Assembly: GCF_002979455.1 (NCBI RefSeq)
Contig: NZ_PCOU01000022.1
Span: 1 to 64,000, forward strand
Length of the DNA: 64,000 nt
Direction: 5' to 3'
Origin: Chryseobacterium sp. MYb7
GTDB taxonomy: Bacteria > Bacteroidota > Bacteroidia > Flavobacteriales > Weeksellaceae
Shown here piece by piece: positions 11,094 through 18,834 of this stretch. The position numbers were made by a program, and so were the translations under genes. Each line of letters begins with the position of its first letter. Position 1 is the first letter of the stretch. Under the pieces are notes generated by a model. The model searched no databases and was not told where the DNA came from. It worked only from the letters and a program-made list of their open reading frames with translations.

Positions 11094-11945
11094 TTAAAGT
11101 ATATATTTAATGTGGTAATCTACTAAGCTTTCAATTGGTTTCTGAACTACATGTCCCACATTTAAATTAAATTCTGCAGCTACAGAGCGCAGTACATTTT
11201 CATAATAATAAGCGATAGATCCGATAAAATTGATTTCAGCATCTTTAGCTTCTTCATAAGGGAGTACCTGATATTCAAAGAAGTTTTTCATTTCTTCAAA
11301 AACCATATCCCTGAAGTAAGGATGGTCTTTTCTTTCGATCACAAATTTGGTAAAGTCGGCCAAATAAGCATTTGGTCTTGGGGTATGATACATATTTTGT
11401 AATGCATCTTCTACGGTAAGCTTATAGTTGGCTTTAAATTCAGTATGAAGATCTGAAGGCAGTTTTTTCATGAAATATCTGCGCAGCAATTGTTTTCCAA
11501 TAGCGCTGCCGCTTCCTTCGTCCCCAATAAGGAATCCTAATGAAGGTAATTCTATTTTTAGATTTTCACCGTCGAAATAACAAGAATTTGATCCTGTGCC
11601 AAGAATGCACACGATAGCAGGTTTTCCGCTGTATGCTGCATAGGCTGCAGCCATCAGATCTTCCCTCACAACAAATTCTGCTTTTACAAAAACCTTCTTC
11701 AGCTCTTCCTCTATGGTTTCACAATTTTTTTTCACTCCGCATCCGGAACCATAAAAAAAGACTTTGGTAATTGAATTTTTAACGGACATCAGATTGCTAT
11801 TTTTCTGTACCTCAGGAGCGATAAGTTCTCTGTTGATAAAATTCGGATTAAAACCGATTGTTTCTGTTTTCAGAAAAACCTTCTTAAAGTCATCAAGTAT
11901 TACCCAATCCGATTTAGTAGAACCACTATCTACAATAGCAACCAT
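11094..11945 (-). CDS. BadF/BadG-type ATPase, probable N-acetylglucosamine kinase
   Basis: ASKHA-fold sugar kinase of 283 residues. Phosphate-1 loop near the start (VDSGSTKSDW), phosphate-2 region ILGTGSNS, and the GDEGSGSAIG stretch typical of N-acetylglucosamine kinase relatives. It probably phosphorylates an amino sugar, possibly from peptidoglycan or chitin recycling; the substrate cannot be fixed from sequence alone. It is read with the malic enzyme gene just downstream. BadF-type activators of (R)-2-hydroxyacyl dehydratases are larger and carry a Cys-ligated cluster that is not seen here. Confidence 0.85.
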   Translation of the reverse strand: MVAIVDSGSTKSDWVILDDFKKVFLKTETIGFNPNFINRELIAPEVQKNSNLMSVKNSITKVFFYGSGCGVKKNCETIEEELKKVFVKAEFVVREDLMAAAYAAYSGKPAIVCILGTGSNSCYFDGENLKIELPSLGFLIGDEGSGSAIGKQLLRRYFMKKLPSDLHTEFKANYKLTVEDALQNMYHTPRPNAYLADFTKFVIERKDHPYFRDMVFEEMKNFFEYQVLPYEEAKDAEINFIGSIAYYYENVLRSVAAEFNLNVGHVVQKPIESLVDYHIKYIL

Positions 11946-12030
11946 ATTTTAGATTTTAATTTAAGGGTGCTAAATTAGGAATTTATCTTCAATTAGCATT
12001 TAAAAACAATCTGGAAGCTGTTTAAAATCA

Positions 12031-12294
12031 TTAATGTCTAATTTGTGTTTTTTTTTCGTTGAATTGTACCAGCCAATCTTCTATTTCATCTTCCAGATAG
12101 GAAGTCTGTAATACCATAGCATTGATAAAATCATCAGGCACCGGTTCTCCTTTGGAGTTTTCAAGATTCCACAATTCATTTGACATATTTTCATATTCAG
12201 AATACACTCTTTTGAAGCGGGAATTTTCTTTCTCAAGAGCCTCAATATTTTTCTGTTGAAGCTGGAATTTTCTGTATTTGTTTTGACTTTTCAT
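12031..12294 (-). CDS. Conserved small coiled-coil protein, unknown function
   Basis: 87 residues, highly charged, with heptad-like spacing over about residues 8-45 that suggests a coiled coil. The C-terminal half is acidic (EDEIEDWLVQF). No signal peptide, membrane segment or Cys. The start is an ATG at 12294. It stands alone between the kinase operon and a long AT-rich gap. I do not recognise a named family; the codon pattern and clean frame make it a likely real gene. Confidence 0.65.
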   Translation of the reverse strand: MKSQNKYRKFQLQQKNIEALEKENSRFKRVYSEYENMSNELWNLENSKGEPVPDDFINAMVLQTSYLEDEIEDWLVQFNEKKTQIRH

Positions 12295-12653
12295 ACAAAT
12301 ATTATTAATAATTGGTCATAAAATGTTGGAGTATATGCTCTTAATCGCGCACTACAAGATAGAAAAAACCATCAACACAAGAAGTTGAAAATGAATTTAT
12401 TATCAGGTCATTATTACATCATTCTGAATATTAAAATTAGACATAATTTTTATTAAAAAAAATATTTTAACAACTTTTTTCAGTGTTTAACATATAGTTA
12501 TAAATTTGCACAAGCATATTGTGAAGTTCTCCAGTTATTGATATTTTAAAACAATTATTAATAGCTGAAAATATAATAATGGATTCGTCTTTTCAGACCG
12601 CATTCATTTCATTATTTACACAAAATGTACAACTTTTTTTAGATTAAAATTGA
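12295..12653. other. 359-base AT-rich intergenic region
   Basis: No credible gene over 30 codons. A TAAATTTG -7-like box (12501-12508, plus) could serve the GtrA operon with a leader of about 140 bases, but no TTG lies at the right distance. A 22-codon open frame (12580-12648) ends just before the GtrA start and is weak evidence for a leader peptide. Confidence 0.4.
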
Positions 12654-13112
12654 ATGAAAGAAATACTCATACGTCAGAAACAAGTTTTGTTCTTCATTAT
12701 TGCAGGAGGGCTAAGCGCTATTGTAGAAATAGGCAGTTTTAAAATTTTCAGCACCTACCTTCCTCATTTTTTTGTCAGAGAGACTAACTTCTATGGTATA
12801 CATTATCCTTTAAGTAACATTTTTTCTACAAGCTGTGGGATTATTACCAACTACTTTCTGAGTATCTGGTTTGTTTTTGAAAGAGGAAAACATTCCAAGA
12901 GAAAAGAGTTTGCTTATTTTATGGTCGTATCTTTCTTTTCCACATTACTCAGCTTAGGTTTTTTCCAAATCTTCTACAGTTTCATATTTAAAGATAATAT
13001 CAATTTATTTTTTTATACCTTGAGCCCGGAAATGATCAGCAAAATTGCAGCAATATTGCTGGTTTCCATTCTGAATTATTCGATAAAGAAGAAAGTAATT
13101 TTTAACGGTTAA
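12654..13112 (+). CDS. GtrA-like membrane protein
   Basis: 152 residues with four hydrophobic segments (about 12-32, 55-75, 86-108, 125-145), the layout of GtrA. The family includes flippase-like proteins that move lipid-linked sugars in O-antigen and cell-wall modification. IIAGGLSAIVEIGSF in the first helix is typical. It is followed after 3 bases by the acyltransferase gene, suggesting an envelope-lipid operon. Family assignment is good; the substrate is unknown. Confidence 0.8.
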   Translation: MKEILIRQKQVLFFIIAGGLSAIVEIGSFKIFSTYLPHFFVRETNFYGIHYPLSNIFSTSCGIITNYFLSIWFVFERGKHSKRKEFAYFMVVSFFSTLLSLGFFQIFYSFIFKDNINLFFYTLSPEMISKIAAILLVSILNYSIKKKVIFNG

Positions 13113-13115
13113 GCT

Positions 13116-13853
13116 GTGACAAAAATTTTAAATTATCTCTGGAGATTCTGGCTGCTCTTGTTGGCATTTTTTCTGACAGTGGGTATTGGAATCCCGGTCT
13201 ATATTTTATCCTTTAATAAAAAGCATTATAAGTACGGTTATAAACTTGTCAGACTCTGGTGTTTCGGGATGTTCTACGGAATGGGCTTCAGATATGACCT
13301 GATTAAACTTTCAGAACAGGAAAAAGATAAGGATACACCCTATGTCTTTATTTCCAATCATACGTCCATCATGGATATTATGCTTGTCTGCATTCTGTCT
13401 CCACATCATCCGATTTGTTTTGTAGGAAAAAAAGAACTGGTAAAAATTCCTATTTTCGGAACCATATATAAAAGAATCTGTGTAATGGTAGACAGAGCGA
13501 GCGCCAAAAGCCGCGCAGATGTATACCGCAGATGTGCAGAGAAGATGGAAGAAGGTAATACTATTGCCATTTTTCCTGAAGGTGGTGTCCCGGATGACAC
13601 TTCTATTATCCTGGATGATTTCAAGGACGGTGCATTTATGCTGTCATCGAAACATGATTCTCCTATAGCTGTTTATACCTTTGTGGGACTTAAGGAAATG
13701 TTTCCTTTTGAGAACTCAAAAGGCTATCCTGGAAGAGTAAAGGTATATTTCAATGGAATCATTAAGCCTACAAATTCGCCAAAAGACTTAAAGGCAGAGG
13801 CTTATGAGAAAATAAAAAAAACCTTAATCAGGTATTCCGTTGAAAGGAAATAG
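13116..13853 (+). CDS. 1-acyl-sn-glycerol-3-phosphate acyltransferase (PlsC-like)
   Basis: Membrane-associated acyltransferase of 245 residues that would make phosphatidic acid from lysophosphatidate, or acylate a related lipid. Two N-terminal membrane helices come first. The catalytic HX4D motif is in NHTSIMD (N81-D87), and the acceptor-binding FPEGG lies at about 154. The start is GTG at 13116, three bases after the GtrA stop; no better ATG exists before the catalytic motif. Flavobacteria carry several PlsC paralogues, so it may act on ornithine or sulfono-lipids instead. Confidence 0.88.
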   Translation: MTKILNYLWRFWLLLLAFFLTVGIGIPVYILSFNKKHYKYGYKLVRLWCFGMFYGMGFRYDLIKLSEQEKDKDTPYVFISNHTSIMDIMLVCILSPHHPICFVGKKELVKIPIFGTIYKRICVMVDRASAKSRADVYRRCAEKMEEGNTIAIFPEGGVPDDTSIILDDFKDGAFMLSSKHDSPIAVYTFVGLKEMFPFENSKGYPGRVKVYFNGIIKPTNSPKDLKAEAYEKIKKTLIRYSVERK

Positions 13854-13854
13854 T

Positions 13855-13862
13855 TATATTTG
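13855..13862 (+). promoter_or_regulatory. -7 promoter box of sugar transporter gene
   Basis: TATATTTG, an exact TAnnTTTG match, 21 bases before the ATG at 13884. It implies that the transcript begins after 13862 and so excludes the upstream TTG at 13860 as a start codon. Confidence 0.55.
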
Positions 13863-13883
13863 TTTGTGAAATCTATAATAAAT

Positions 13884-15329
13884 ATGTCAAATTATTCTAA
13901 ACAAACCAATTGGGCTCAATTCATTCCGTTGGTTACTGTATTCTTCTTTTGGGGATTTGTAGCCGCCAGTAATGATATTCTGATCCCTGTTTTTCAAAAA
14001 GCCTTCAATCTATCCCAAACTGAAAGTATGCTGGTACAGATATGCTTTTATGTAGCGTATACTGTAGGTTCTTTAATTTATATGCTTGTATCAAAGAGCC
14101 TGAAACAGGATTTGATCAATAAAATCGGGTACAAAAACGGTCTTATTGTGGGACTTCTTATTTCCGCAATGGGAACTTTATTGTTTTATCCAGCTGCCAA
14201 TATGCATTCTTTCCCTCTAATGATCTCCGGATTATTTATTGTAGGTTTAGGGTTCTCTCTTCAGCAGATTGTTGCCAACCCGCTCGCTATTGAAGTAGGT
14301 CCTACAGAAACAGGATCTCAGCGATTAACAATGGCTGGAGGTATCAACAATTTAGGAACTACCATAGGACCGCTTATTGTTGCATTTGCTATTTTTGGTT
14401 CTGCCAGCACTGGTAATACAGAAGCGAGTATAGAAAGTGTAAAAACACCTTATCTGATCTTAGGAGCAGCTTTCGCTCTTGTAGCGTTAATGCTTAAATT
14501 CTCTTCTCTTCCTGCTGTAACTCCCACTAATACGGAAAACACAGAAGATAAAACTCCGGGAGAGCACAGAACTTCAGCTTTCCAGTATCCTCAATTGGTC
14601 ATGGGAATGATCGCGATCTTCGTGTATGTGGGGGTGGAAGTTTCTACGGCAAGTAATCTTCCTGCTTATATGGAAAAGAATTTAGGATTTGAAACCAAAG
14701 ATGTAGCACCTTATATTTCTTTATACTGGGCATCATTGATGATTGGCCGTTGGACAGGTGCTGTAGAGGCATTTGACGTGAATGCAGGTTTCAAAAAGAT
14801 CTTGAGATTCTTAGCTCCTTATCTTGCATTTGGTGTATTTTTATTTGTAAACGCACTTGCTAAGCATGATCTTTCTCCATTCTATGTATATGGGTTTATT
14901 ATTATTGCTATGATCATCTGTGATATCTTAAGTAAAGGAAACCCAGCAAGAATGCTTCTGATCTTCTCTTTAGCAGGGATTACAGCTTTGCTTATAGGAA
15001 TGTTCACTATGGGAATGGTGTCTGTGTATGCATTTACCAGCGTAGGTCTTTTCTGCTCTACTTTATGGCCATGTATCTTCGCATTGGCGATCAACGGACT
15101 TGGAAAGCATACCAACCAGGGTTCAGGATACCTTATTATGATGATTATGGGAGGAGGTATCGTAAGCTTTATACAGGGTTATATTGCTGATATCACGAAT
15201 ATTCATTTCAGTTATATCGTAGGGGTCGTTTGTTTTGCTTATCTTGCATTCTATGCGATTCGTGTGACTGGGATTCTAAAAGCTCAGGGCATTGATCTTG
15301 ATAAAATATCTAAAGGCAGTGGTCATTAA
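13884..15329 (+). CDS. Sugar MFS transporter (FucP/GlcP-like)
   Basis: Major facilitator of 481 residues with about 12 membrane helices, resembling the FucP/glucose-galactose group: WGFVAASNDILIPVF in helix 1, GLGFSLQQIVANPLAIEVGP in helix 4-5 and NNLGTTIGP in helix 5. The substrate is probably a hexose or amino sugar taken up with protons. The ATG at 13884 is chosen because of the -7 box just upstream; an in-frame TTG at 13860 would add eight residues and lies inside that box. It follows the PlsC-like gene closely and is overlapped at its end by the DUF3810 gene. Confidence 0.9.
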   Translation: MSNYSKQTNWAQFIPLVTVFFFWGFVAASNDILIPVFQKAFNLSQTESMLVQICFYVAYTVGSLIYMLVSKSLKQDLINKIGYKNGLIVGLLISAMGTLLFYPAANMHSFPLMISGLFIVGLGFSLQQIVANPLAIEVGPTETGSQRLTMAGGINNLGTTIGPLIVAFAIFGSASTGNTEASIESVKTPYLILGAAFALVALMLKFSSLPAVTPTNTENTEDKTPGEHRTSAFQYPQLVMGMIAIFVYVGVEVSTASNLPAYMEKNLGFETKDVAPYISLYWASLMIGRWTGAVEAFDVNAGFKKILRFLAPYLAFGVFLFVNALAKHDLSPFYVYGFIIIAMIICDILSKGNPARMLLIFSLAGITALLIGMFTMGMVSVYAFTSVGLFCSTLWPCIFALAINGLGKHTNQGSGYLIMMIMGGGIVSFIQGYIADITNIHFSYIVGVVCFAYLAFYAIRVTGILKAQGIDLDKISKGSGH

Positions 15330-16383
15330 TATAACTAAAACAATATATAAAAAGAAACGATTTTGGGCAGGTATATTACTTGCCCAATTTCTTTTGTTCT
15401 ATGTCTTCTCAAAATCAGGGATGATGATTTCTTTTTTTGAGAATTTTTTCGAACTTCAAAAAGGAATACACCAGATGCTGTTCAGCTGGGTTCCGTTTTC
15501 CGTGGGAGACCTTCTCTATATTATACTGGGAGCGTTCCTTTTGTATTATGCAATCACTTTATTCAGGAAGGAAAGAAGAAATAACTCTTTAATCAGAATC
15601 CTGATGATCATCAATATTTTTTATTTTATTTATCAGGTATTTTGGGGAATGCTGTATTTCCAGACTCCTATCATCAAAAAATTGGCGAGCCAGAAAGAAC
15701 CGGATGTAGAAAAAGCAAAAAGGCTTGCTATTACTTATCTTGAAAAATGTAAAACAACACGGCAGTCTGTAAAAGAAGATGGCAATGGAGTATTTATCAT
15801 GACCAATCTTACCTCTATACAAAAAGAAATTCTATCTCAGCAGGCCAAACTGCCGTCTTATATCTCGGGTAAAAAAGCACCACAGATTCTGGATATTAAA
15901 CCCAGTTTATTCAAAAATATAATGAGTTTTACAGGGATTTTGGGATACTACAACCCTTTCACCGCAGAAGCTCAGTATAACTCTGAACTGCCCCATACAT
16001 TCATTCCCTTTACCACTGCCCATGAAAGTTCTCATCAGCTTGGTTTTGCGCGCGAGCAGGAGGCCAATTTTGTAGGGTATTTAATAGGAATTCATTCCAA
16101 TAATTTGGAATTGAGATACAGCACTGAGTTTTTTACTTTAAAGAGTCTTTTAAGATTCATCGTGGAGGAAGATCCCGAGTTTGTAGAGAATATTCTTCAT
16201 CAGTATTCTCCTGCTATGAAAAGAGACCGGGCTTACGAAAAGAGCTTCGTTTTAAGTCATCAGGGCTGGCTGGATGATTTCTTTGGATTTACCAATAATC
16301 TGTTCCTGAAAAGCAATCAGCAAGAAGGCTCTGTTACCTATTCTTACTTTATAGATCTTCTTTTAAACTATGAAAATACATAA
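15319..16383 (+). CDS. DUF3810 membrane protein with HExxH motif
   Basis: About 354 residues with three N-terminal membrane segments and a large soluble part. It contains TAHESSHQLGFAREQEANF, a zinc-metallopeptidase-like HExxH followed by a downstream Glu, as known for DUF3810 proteins. Proteolytic activity is inferred from the motif only. The start is uncertain: GTG at 15319 overlaps the transporter stop by 11 bases, and TTG at 15292 would add nine residues; there is no ATG. It is probably co-transcribed with the transporter. No plus-strand terminator with a T-run follows. Confidence 0.75.
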   Translation: MVINITKTIYKKKRFWAGILLAQFLLFYVFSKSGMMISFFENFFELQKGIHQMLFSWVPFSVGDLLYIILGAFLLYYAITLFRKERRNNSLIRILMIINIFYFIYQVFWGMLYFQTPIIKKLASQKEPDVEKAKRLAITYLEKCKTTRQSVKEDGNGVFIMTNLTSIQKEILSQQAKLPSYISGKKAPQILDIKPSLFKNIMSFTGILGYYNPFTAEAQYNSELPHTFIPFTTAHESSHQLGFAREQEANFVGYLIGIHSNNLELRYSTEFFTLKSLLRFIVEEDPEFVENILHQYSPAMKRDRAYEKSFVLSHQGWLDDFFGFTNNLFLKSNQQEGSVTYSYFIDLLLNYENT

Positions 16384-16470
16384 AAAAAGAATCGTATCAG
16401 GCGATACGATTCTAAAAACACAAATGATGAAAAAAAATTTATTACCTTGACTTGTTCCCTCATTCAAGGC
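16382..16470 (-). ncRNA. Candidate small RNA, about 88 nt, unknown family
   Basis: A minus-strand unit can be read: TTG (16501-16503), 18-nt spacer, TACTTTTA (16475-16482, one mismatch from TAnnTTTG), a 5' hairpin (CCTTGA with TCAAGG, 16445-16469), a T-rich linker, and a strong 11-bp terminator stem (16388-16413) with seven Ts. No convincing coding frame lies inside. It ends against the 3' end of the convergent DUF3810 gene. I do not recognise the family. The promoter, hairpin and terminator spacing fit each other, but expression is unproven. Confidence 0.5.
16388..16413 (-). terminator. Minus-strand intrinsic terminator
   Basis: Perfect 11-bp stem (AGAATCGTATC and complement) with a 4-nt loop. 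The T-run is present only on the minus strand, so it does not fit the plus-strand DUF3810 gene and points to a minus-strand transcript. Confidence 0.75.
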
Positions 16471-16503
16471 GATGTAAAAGTACGACATATTTTATAAATA
16501 CAA

Positions 16504-17085
16504 AAACATTTCCATCCTTTTTTAAAACTTTAAGAAAACTTTATGATTTTTTATGTTTTTTTGAGTTCACATCCCAACTTAACAAATCACAACCAACTTC
16601 CCTATTTAATGTAAAAATATCGTTTAAATAACCTATAACCTATTAATTATTCACAAAATCAAACGATTGTTTAAATAGATAATATTCTACTTTTCCTATT
16701 TTTTCACCATTTTAAAAATAGGAGTTATCCACGCTATTTTATGAGATATCTCTACAATTTGATCTTCAAAATTTCAAAGATTTTGTGAGCAAAAAACAAT
16801 GGTATTTTTATTTTATTTATTCATTTAAAAACAAAAAAATTCATAGAAATGCCAATCTTCCATTTTATCCGGATAAGTTTTAGAATTTTACTTTCTTTTT
16901 ATTCATTCAAAAGAAACTTTTGCAACTTGAGAAGCACTTCAGTCCGTATAAAAAATAACCGAATCCCATCAAATAGCATACTTTACAATCTACATTTAAA
17001 TCCATATTTTATAAAATAAAATATTGAAAGTCAAACTAAATCTATCAACAACCACTTATATCTCACTAATAAAAGAAAAAATTTT
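16504..17085. other. AT-rich intergenic region
   Basis: About 580 bases of very AT-rich sequence between the candidate sRNA and the promoter of the peptide-export locus. I see no credible gene, tRNA or repeat in it. Confidence 0.5.
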
Positions 17086-17115
17086 TTGTTTATTTAAAAC
17101 ATCTGTGTATTTTAG
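17086..17115 (+). promoter_or_regulatory. Promoter of VKOR-thioredoxin gene
   Basis: TTG (17086-17088), 19-nt spacer, TATTTTAG (17108-17115, one mismatch from TAnnTTTG), 14 bases before the ATG at 17130. Confidence 0.55.
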
Positions 17116-17129
17116 ATAAAAATATTAAT

Positions 17130-18644
17130 ATGATTTTTGACAAACTAATTAACCACTTAAAACTCGATAAACAGGAATTTATTTTCCAGTTCAACTCCCA
17201 TCCCAATTACCCATCTGCACTGGCTTTCAGTGACACCCTTAACTTTATGGGGGTAAAAAATGACGCTTATGAACTAGACAAAGAATATTGGGACGAACTT
17301 CCGGAAGAATTTATTGCCATTGTTGAGAACTCATTCTCACTTGTAAAAAAGTCAGGAGGCAATTATTCAGTATATTCAGAAAAAGCAAAAACCTTCGGCA
17401 AAGAGGAACTTTATACCAAGTCAACAGATTTTGTACTTCTATTTGAAAAAACGGAAAATGTAGAAAATAAACTGGCATTCAATTTCAAACCCGTTCTTTA
17501 CATCATTTTTGCAGCTGTACTTGCTTATTCATTCATAAGCCAAAGTATTTATGAAGCCATCTTCAATCTTCTTTCTTTGGCTGGAGTCTATATTTCACTG
17601 GAAATCTTCAACCAGAAATTCGGAAATACATCTACAGTAATCGGTAGTATATGTGGTGGCGGAGGTGCTGCTGCAAGCCAGACAGCCAACTCATGCGATA
17701 AAATTATTAAGCAGGATAAAACCAGTATTTTAGGGTTGAAATTTGCAGATTTTTCTCTGATCTATTTTGCCGGACTTGCAGTATTAGGTTTGTTCTTACC
17801 AGCAACAGCCTATATTGTAAAAGGATTTACTTTCGTTTCTGTACTGGCAATAGGTTATTCTCTATACATTCAGGCTTTTGTAGAAAAGACATTTTGTAGA
17901 GTCTGCCTTTTGATTATCTCAATCCTTGTAGGACAATTGGTGATCAGCAGCTTATTCTTCCAAAACCTGTCTTTCAGCGTAGGAACTCTTCTATTGACTG
18001 TTATTCTATGGGCACTTGTTTTTTCTGCGATTATTTATTTCAATACATTGCTTGAGCAAAAAGAATCTCTTCAGAAATCGAATGCAAAAAATCTTAGATT
18101 CAAAAGAAATTATGAGCTTTTCAAAAACCAGATGGAGCAGAATCAAAAAATCGAATTCCAGGATACAGAAACTTTTGCAGTGGGGAAAAGAGATGCTAAA
18201 CTTCGTATTTCTATCGTTTCCAATCCATATTGTGGATTCTGTAAAGATGCCCATAAACTGGCAGAAGGTCTTCTTGAAAAATATCCGGAGAATATTTCTT
18301 TACAGATGAGATTCAATTATAGCCCTGAAAGAGCACCGGAAAAGTACACACAGCTTATTTCAGATCTTACTCACATTTATCACAACAAACCTGAAAAAGA
18401 ATTTTTACATGCAGTAGAAGAATGGTTTGAAACGAAGGACGAAAGCAAGATCAATGCTCTTTCCGGAGGAAACGTGACATCAGAAAATCTGAATCCGCTG
18501 GTGGAAATGTCTAAGGAGAATAGTAATGCAGGTTTAAGCTTTACTCCCATCTTTATTATCAACGGATATCAGTTCCCTGACAAGTACGATCGTGAAGATA
18601 TTTTATTCTTTATTGATGAATTAATAGAGGATGATGAGATTTAG
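17130..18644 (+). CDS. C39-like / VKOR / thioredoxin fusion, disulfide-forming enzyme
   Basis: Predicted membrane enzyme of 504 residues that makes disulfides in exported peptides. Residues 1-110 resemble a peptidase C39 fold lacking the catalytic Cys (FNSHPNYPSALAFSD). Residues about 120-310 are a VKOR domain with C175, C189 and the active-site pair C256RVC259. Residues about 345-500 are a thioredoxin/DsbA-like domain with C368GFC371 and a cis-Pro loop at T472-P473. Such fusions occur beside C39 exporters of Cys-rich peptides in Bacteroidota, matching the exporter and the six-Cys peptide downstream. The substrate is inferred from neighbourhood. Its own promoter precedes it. Confidence 0.85.
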   Translation: MIFDKLINHLKLDKQEFIFQFNSHPNYPSALAFSDTLNFMGVKNDAYELDKEYWDELPEEFIAIVENSFSLVKKSGGNYSVYSEKAKTFGKEELYTKSTDFVLLFEKTENVENKLAFNFKPVLYIIFAAVLAYSFISQSIYEAIFNLLSLAGVYISLEIFNQKFGNTSTVIGSICGGGGAAASQTANSCDKIIKQDKTSILGLKFADFSLIYFAGLAVLGLFLPATAYIVKGFTFVSVLAIGYSLYIQAFVEKTFCRVCLLIISILVGQLVISSLFFQNLSFSVGTLLLTVILWALVFSAIIYFNTLLEQKESLQKSNAKNLRFKRNYELFKNQMEQNQKIEFQDTETFAVGKRDAKLRISIVSNPYCGFCKDAHKLAEGLLEKYPENISLQMRFNYSPERAPEKYTQLISDLTHIYHNKPEKEFLHAVEEWFETKDESKINALSGGNVTSENLNPLVEMSKENSNAGLSFTPIFIINGYQFPDKYDREDILFFIDELIEDDEI

Positions 18645-18708
18645 TAAATAAATCTTACCAATTCAAAAATTTCACTATCTTAGGAAAAACAAAATAACCA
18701 TCTGAAAA

Positions 18709-18774
18709 GATGCAAGAGAGCAGAAAAACAGTGATAAATGAGACTATTTTCAGTTTCCATTTCATTGAATTATA
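18709..18774 (+). CDS. Possible 21-residue leader ORF
   Basis: An ATG-started frame of 21 codons (MQESRKTVINETIFSFHFIE then Leu) lies between a TATCTTAG box (18676-18683) and a hairpin at 18790-18818. It could be a leader peptide or chance. No homology is recognised. Confidence 0.2.
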
Positions 18775-18789
18775 ATTGAATTAAAGCAA

Positions 18790-18818
18790 AAAATGTCGTC
18801 ATCCCTTGACGGCATTTT
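18790..18818 (+). terminator. Hairpin/terminator just before the ABC exporter
   Basis: 12-bp stem with one G-T pair (AAAATGTCGTCA / TGACGGCATTTT) and a 5-nt loop, ending in TTTTAT 15 bases before the exporter start codon. It looks like a terminator of the VKOR transcript or an attenuator that transcription must read through to reach the exporter. Confidence 0.6.
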
Positions 18819-18834
18819 ATAATGAGTAGTAGTT

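Noticed and set aside
13860..13883. TTG start for the sugar transporter
   Set aside because: The codon lies inside the TATATTTG promoter box; the ATG at 13884 fits.
16432..16460. Plus-strand mini-ORF MMKKNLLP as a leader peptide
   Set aside because: Eight codons with no downstream gene close by; the minus-strand promoter and terminator explain the region better.
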